This document shows positions 60,762-64,000 of a DNA stretch of 64,000 nt, one piece after another. The notes beneath the pieces were generated by a model. It was not told where the DNA came from, searched no databases, and saw only the letters and a list, made by a program, of their open reading frames with translations. The stretch is from Kluyvera ascorbata_C. GTDB taxonomy: Bacteria > Pseudomonadota > Gammaproteobacteria > Enterobacterales > Enterobacteriaceae. The stretch covers positions 62,001-126,000 of the forward strand of contig NZ_JBIQOI010000010.1 of assembly GCF_044197065.1 (NCBI RefSeq), in the 5' to 3' direction. Position numbers and translations under genes: made by a program. The number at the start of each line of letters is the position of its first letter. Positions within the stretch are counted from its first letter, which is position 1.

Positions 60762-61325
60762 ATGATCCTGCTGATTGATAACTACGATTCCTTTACCTGG
60801 AACCTCTACCAGTATTTCTGTGAGCTCGGTGCCAGCGTGACGGTTAAACGTAATGATGACATCACCCTTGATGACATCGACGCGCTCTCCCCAGACAAAA
60901 TCGTGATTTCCCCGGGCCCCTGCACACCGGATGAAGCCGGTATCTCCCTTGATGTTATTCGCCGCTATGCGGGTAAAACACCGCTGCTTGGCGTCTGCTT
61001 AGGCCATCAGGCTATTGCTCAGGCATTCGGTGCGCGAATTGTTCGTGCCGAAAAAGTGATGCACGGCAAAACCTCGCCGATTACCCATCAGCAGCAGGGC
61101 GTGTTCCGCGGCCTGAATAATCCACTTACCGTGACGCGCTACCATTCACTGCTGATCGATCCCGCAACGTTGCCCGACTGCTTTGAAGTGACGGCCCGCA
61201 GCGAAACGGGTGAAATTATGGGTATCCGCCACCGTGAATGGGATCTGGAAGGGGTGCAGTTCCACCCGGAAAGCATTCTCAGCGAGCAGGGCCACGCGCT
61301 ACTGGCAAACTTCCTCACGCGATAG
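60762..61325 (+). CDS. pabA: Aminodeoxychorismate synthase glutaminase subunit PabA
   Basis: This 187-residue class I glutamine amidotransferase gives ammonia to PabB for p-aminobenzoate and folate synthesis. The triad is C79 (LLGVCLGHQAI), H168 and E170 (VQFHPES). I start at ATG 60762 with GGAG 6 bp upstream, five codons inside a longer frame that begins at 60747. argD follows. Confidence 0.97.
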   Translation: MILLIDNYDSFTWNLYQYFCELGASVTVKRNDDITLDDIDALSPDKIVISPGPCTPDEAGISLDVIRRYAGKTPLLGVCLGHQAIAQAFGARIVRAEKVMHGKTSPITHQQQGVFRGLNNPLTVTRYHSLLIDPATLPDCFEVTARSETGEIMGIRHREWDLEGVQFHPESILSEQGHALLANFLTR

Positions 61326-61337
61326 TAGTTGCCATGA

Positions 61338-61376
61338 CGTGATTTTTTATGCATATTTTGTGGATAAATTCTCACA
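61338..61376. promoter_or_regulatory. Tandem ARG boxes upstream of argD
   Basis: Cores TGATTTTTTATGCA (61340-61353) and TGGATAAATTCTCA (61361-61374) match TGAATWWWWATTCA at 12 and 11 of 14 positions and are exactly 21 bp apart. That is the two-box, 3-bp-spacer layout bound by the ArgR hexamer. They end 33 bp before argD. Confidence 0.75.
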
Positions 61377-61409
61377 ATCATTGCTTCATCGTTTGCAGAA
61401 GGGCATGAC

Positions 61410-62627
61410 ATGGAAACCAAACAACCTGCTATTACCCGCGCGACCTTCGATCAGGTCATTTTGCCAATCTATGCACCAGCGGAATTTATCCCGGTGAAGG
61501 GCAAGGGGAGCCGCGTGTGGGATCAGCAAGGCAAAGAGTACGTTGATTTCGCGGGCGGTATTGCGGTGACCGCGCTGGGCCACTGTCATCCTGCGCTGGT
61601 TGATGCGCTGAAAACTCAGGGTGAAACGCTGTGGCACACCAGCAACGTCTTTACCAACGAACCGGCGCTGCGTCTGGGTCAGAAGCTGGTAGATGCGACC
61701 TTCGCCGAGCGCGTGGTGTTCATGAACTCCGGGACGGAAGCTAACGAAACCGCCTTTAAGCTGGCGCGCTACTATGCCTCTACCCGTCATAGCCCGTACA
61801 AAAGCAAAATCATCGCTTTCCATAATGCCTTCCACGGTCGTTCGCTGTTTACTGTCTCCGTTGGCGGGCAGCCGAAGTACTCCGACGGCTTTGGCCCGAA
61901 ACCTGCCGATATCGTCCACGTGCCGTTTAACGACCTGCACGCGGTGGAAGCGGTGATTGATGATCATACCTGCGCCATCGTGGTTGAGCCGATTCAGGGC
62001 GAAGGCGGCGTACTGGCAGCGACCCCTGAGTTCTTACAGGGCCTGCGCGCGCTGTGCGATAAGCATCAGGCGCTGTTGGTGTTTGATGAAGTGCAAAGCG
62101 GCATGGGGCGTACCGGTTCGTTATTTGCCTACATGCACTATGGCGTGACGCCGGACATTCTCACCAGTGCTAAAGCGCTGGGCGGCGGTTTCCCGGTGAG
62201 CGCGATGCTGACCACCAATGAGATTGCCAGCGCGTTCCACGTTGGTTCGCACGGTTCTACCTACGGCGGTAACCCGCTGGCCTGCGCCGTTGCGGGCGCC
62301 GCGTTCGATATTATCAACACCCAGGAAGTCCTGAACGGCGTGAACGCCAAGCGCGAGCGCTTTGTGCAGCACCTTCAGCATATCAATGCAAAGTACGACG
62401 TCTTTAGCGACGTGCGCGGTATGGGCCTGCTGATTGGCGCGGCGCTGAACGAGAAATACAAAGGCCGGGCGCGTGATTTCCTCTACGCCGCGGCGGACGT
62501 TGGCGTGATGGTCCTGAATGCCGGGCCGGACGTGATGCGTTTTGCGCCATCGCTGGTGGTGGAAGAAGTGGATATCGACGAAGGGATGCAGCGCTTCGCT
62601 CAGGCGGTCGCTAAAATCGTTAGCTAG
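61410..62627 (+). CDS. argD: Acetylornithine/succinyldiaminopimelate aminotransferase ArgD
   Basis: This 405-residue class III PLP aminotransferase acts in arginine and lysine synthesis. The PLP lysine is K255 in TSAKALGGGFP; SGTEANETAFKLAR and VFDEVQSGMGRTG are the cofactor-binding parts. AAGGGC lies upstream of the ATG. Its stop codon overlaps that of the convergent yhfK by 8 bp. Confidence 0.97.
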   Translation: METKQPAITRATFDQVILPIYAPAEFIPVKGKGSRVWDQQGKEYVDFAGGIAVTALGHCHPALVDALKTQGETLWHTSNVFTNEPALRLGQKLVDATFAERVVFMNSGTEANETAFKLARYYASTRHSPYKSKIIAFHNAFHGRSLFTVSVGGQPKYSDGFGPKPADIVHVPFNDLHAVEAVIDDHTCAIVVEPIQGEGGVLAATPEFLQGLRALCDKHQALLVFDEVQSGMGRTGSLFAYMHYGVTPDILTSAKALGGGFPVSAMLTTNEIASAFHVGSHGSTYGGNPLACAVAGAAFDIINTQEVLNGVNAKRERFVQHLQHINAKYDVFSDVRGMGLLIGAALNEKYKGRARDFLYAAADVGVMVLNAGPDVMRFAPSLVVEEVDIDEGMQRFAQAVAKIVS

Positions 62628-64000
62628 CCCGCCGTTTTAACCAGCCTCCATGACGGGGGCGCTGTCGCCAGGCCACCGACGAGATGGTGTGCATAGTGCT
62701 CAGATGCCCCAGAATACGCTGAAGATGCTGTTCCATGGTGCTTAACGGACCATGGGACAGCGTGTCCGGCGATTCCATAATATTCACCTCACCGCTGCTT
62801 CCCGCCTCATCGTACTCCAGACGCTGCTGACAGCGCTGAAGAGCAACTTCGCAGGATTCCAGATACTGCTGCGCGAGATCCGGCGTCAGCATGTTGTGCT
62901 CGCGCGCTAGCGTCGTCATGGCGTTGATGTGCTCGACGATAAACTGACTATGGGTGACCCACAGCTTCATATCTTCCAGATAACGCGAGTTAAAGCCAGG
63001 CTCCTGCATGGCCTGGTTGAGCGTGTTGTAGAGCGTGTTGTGCGCCTGGTTCACGCGCATCCGCTGATAGGCCAGCTTCGGTGCCTGCGGGTCGGGGCTC
63101 AGGATAAGACGAATAGCCTCCTGGTCGGCTTCCAACGCCGCCTGGGCGTTTTGTCGAAGTTGACCGCTCTGCCACTGTGGCCACAGCCAGATCATCCCGC
63201 CAAAGGCAATCAGGCAGCCGATGATGGTGTCGATAAAGCGCGCGACGATAAACTGCTCGCCGTTCAGCGTCAGAATTTGCAGGGTATATACCGCGGTGAT
63301 GGTAAAGCCGACGGTGGCCCAGCCGTAGTGACGACGGATAATCAGGTAGCTCCCCAACGTGACGATCAGCATGCCCGATAACGCTAGCCCTTCTGAGGTG
63401 TGGAAGTGCAGGACGACGGCGGCAATCACTAACCCCGCCAGCGTGCCCGCCGCACGATGGAAAATACGCACGCGGGTCGCGCCATAGCCGTTTTGCGTGA
63501 CCAGCAGCACCGTCATCAGGATCCAGTAAGGCTTCGGCAGATGCAGCGCGGCACCCATCAGGCTGGCGATGCTGAGCATTACGCTGAGTCGAGCGGCATT
63601 ACGCAGCGCCGGGGATTTCAGCGACAGATAGCTTTTAAGCGCTGCGAATAGCGGTAGACGTCGCTGTTTATCGGCCATCAGGTTGCGCGGGTAGAGCGGT
63701 CGCTGAGAGCGTAGCACGCGGGCGATGCGGCTGAAGTGCCATGCGCAAAACTGGCCGACCGGGTTGTCTGGATGCTGGTCGGCGATTTTCTCCAGCGCGC
63801 CTATTTGTTTATCCATATTGAAGCGGGTGGGGTAGCGGTGATAGAGAATATCGTCCGCCAGTACCCTCAGGCGCGCCGCAACGGTCTGGGCGTTCCAGCG
63901 GATCACCGCTTCGGCGTGGCTGCGTTCAACCAGCTTTTGTACCTCTTCGGGCTGGTGCAGGCTGACAGAGATATGTTCCTGTAAATCGAGCCCCACCTGG
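62620..64000 (-). CDS. yhfK: FUSC-family inner-membrane protein YhfK, 3' part (continues past right edge)
   Basis: The frame is open to the window edge. About 460 C-terminal residues are present of a protein of about 696 residues in E. coli. It has the FUSC layout: membrane helices around LLVTQNGYGATRVRIFHRAAG, YGWATVGFTITAVYTLQIL and IIGCLIAFGGMIWLWP, then a soluble helical tail. The GTG at 63996 is internal, not a start. The family resembles YccS and aromatic-acid exporters (AaeB); substrate unknown. Confidence 0.93.
   Translation of the reverse strand, partial: QVGLDLQEHISVSLHQPEEVQKLVERSHAEAVIRWNAQTVAARLRVLADDILYHRYPTRFNMDKQIGALEKIADQHPDNPVGQFCAWHFSRIARVLRSQRPLYPRNLMADKQRRLPLFAALKSYLSLKSPALRNAARLSVMLSIASLMGAALHLPKPYWILMTVLLVTQNGYGATRVRIFHRAAGTLAGLVIAAVVLHFHTSEGLALSGMLIVTLGSYLIIRRHYGWATVGFTITAVYTLQILTLNGEQFIVARFIDTIIGCLIAFGGMIWLWPQWQSGQLRQNAQAALEADQEAIRLILSPDPQAPKLAYQRMRVNQAHNTLYNTLNQAMQEPGFNSRYLEDMKLWVTHSQFIVEHINAMTTLAREHNMLTPDLAQQYLESCEVALQRCQQRLEYDEAGSSGEVNIMESPDTLSHGPLSTMEQHLQRILGHLSTMHTISSVAWRQRPRHGGWLKRRAS

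Noticed and set aside
1..64000. CRISPR arrays, tRNA or rRNA genes, insertion sequences, prophage
   Set aside because: No regular spacer-repeat spacing, tRNA-like cloverleaf or transposase-like sequence was recognised anywhere in the window.

Overview
The window is a contiguous piece of an enterobacterial chromosome (family Enterobacteriaceae, in the Enterobacter/Kosakonia/Lelliottia/Klebsiella/Kluyvera neighbourhood; genus not resolvable by eye). Protein lengths, catalytic residues and gene order follow the Escherichia coli K-12 segment from glgA to yhfK almost gene for gene, and REP-type palindromes of two sequence classes sit in nine intergenic gaps. No tRNA, rRNA, CRISPR array, insertion sequence or prophage was recognised.

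Layout: 1-3.5 kb is the 3' end of the glycogen operon (glgA partial, glgP). 3.5-5.3 kb is a strikingly AT-rich two-gene insertion, a DUF3289 protein plus a DUF943 membrane protein, which is the clearest foreign DNA here. 5.3-9.1 kb is the glycerol-3-phosphate locus (glpD divergent from glpEGR). 9.1-10.5 kb is an orphan GPH-type sugar:cation symporter. 10.7-18.5 kb is the maltose regulon (malT divergent from malPQ). 18.7-22.9 kb holds gntT, nfuA, gntX, bioH and a small secreted DUF1471 protein. 23-25.8 kb is the ferrous-iron system feoABC. 26.2-31.4 kb holds tex (yhgF), greB and the ompR-envZ osmosensor. 31.6-43.2 kb holds pckA, yhgE, hslO-hslR-yrfG, igaA, nudE and mrcA (PBP1A). 43.4-46.7 kb is the hofMNOPQ DNA-uptake operon, followed by the aroK-aroB-damX-dam-rpe-gph-trpS cluster to 53.4 kb. 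53.5-58.3 kb is the small lipoprotein gene yhfL, cysG and nirBD. 58.6-64 kb holds tsgA, ppiA, pabA, argD and the truncated end of yhfK.

Regulatory DNA is well preserved and readable: tandem GlpR-like operators at glpD, a CRP site upstream of malT and MalT-like boxes upstream of malP, two GntR-like operators 120 bp apart at gntT, Fur-like and FNR-like sites at feoA, CRP sites at pckA and between tsgA and ppiA, an FNR site plus a perfect NarL/NarP 7-2-7 site at nirB, and tandem ARG boxes at argD. Functionally the window joins carbohydrate polymer use (glg, mal, gnt, glp), gluconeogenesis (pckA), anaerobic nitrite/iron metabolism (nirBD-cysG, feo), envelope homeostasis (ompR-envZ, igaA, mrcA, damX) and shikimate/tryptophan/arginine/folate metabolism.

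Compared with remembered E. coli K-12 gene order, the backbone lacks rtcR/rtcBA, rpnA (yhgA), the frl/yhfS-yhfZ block, nirC and yhfG-fic. It gains the DUF3289-DUF943 pair, the GPH transporter and the DUF1471 gene. The most likely less-described system is the DUF3289-DUF943 pair at 3.7-5.0 kb.
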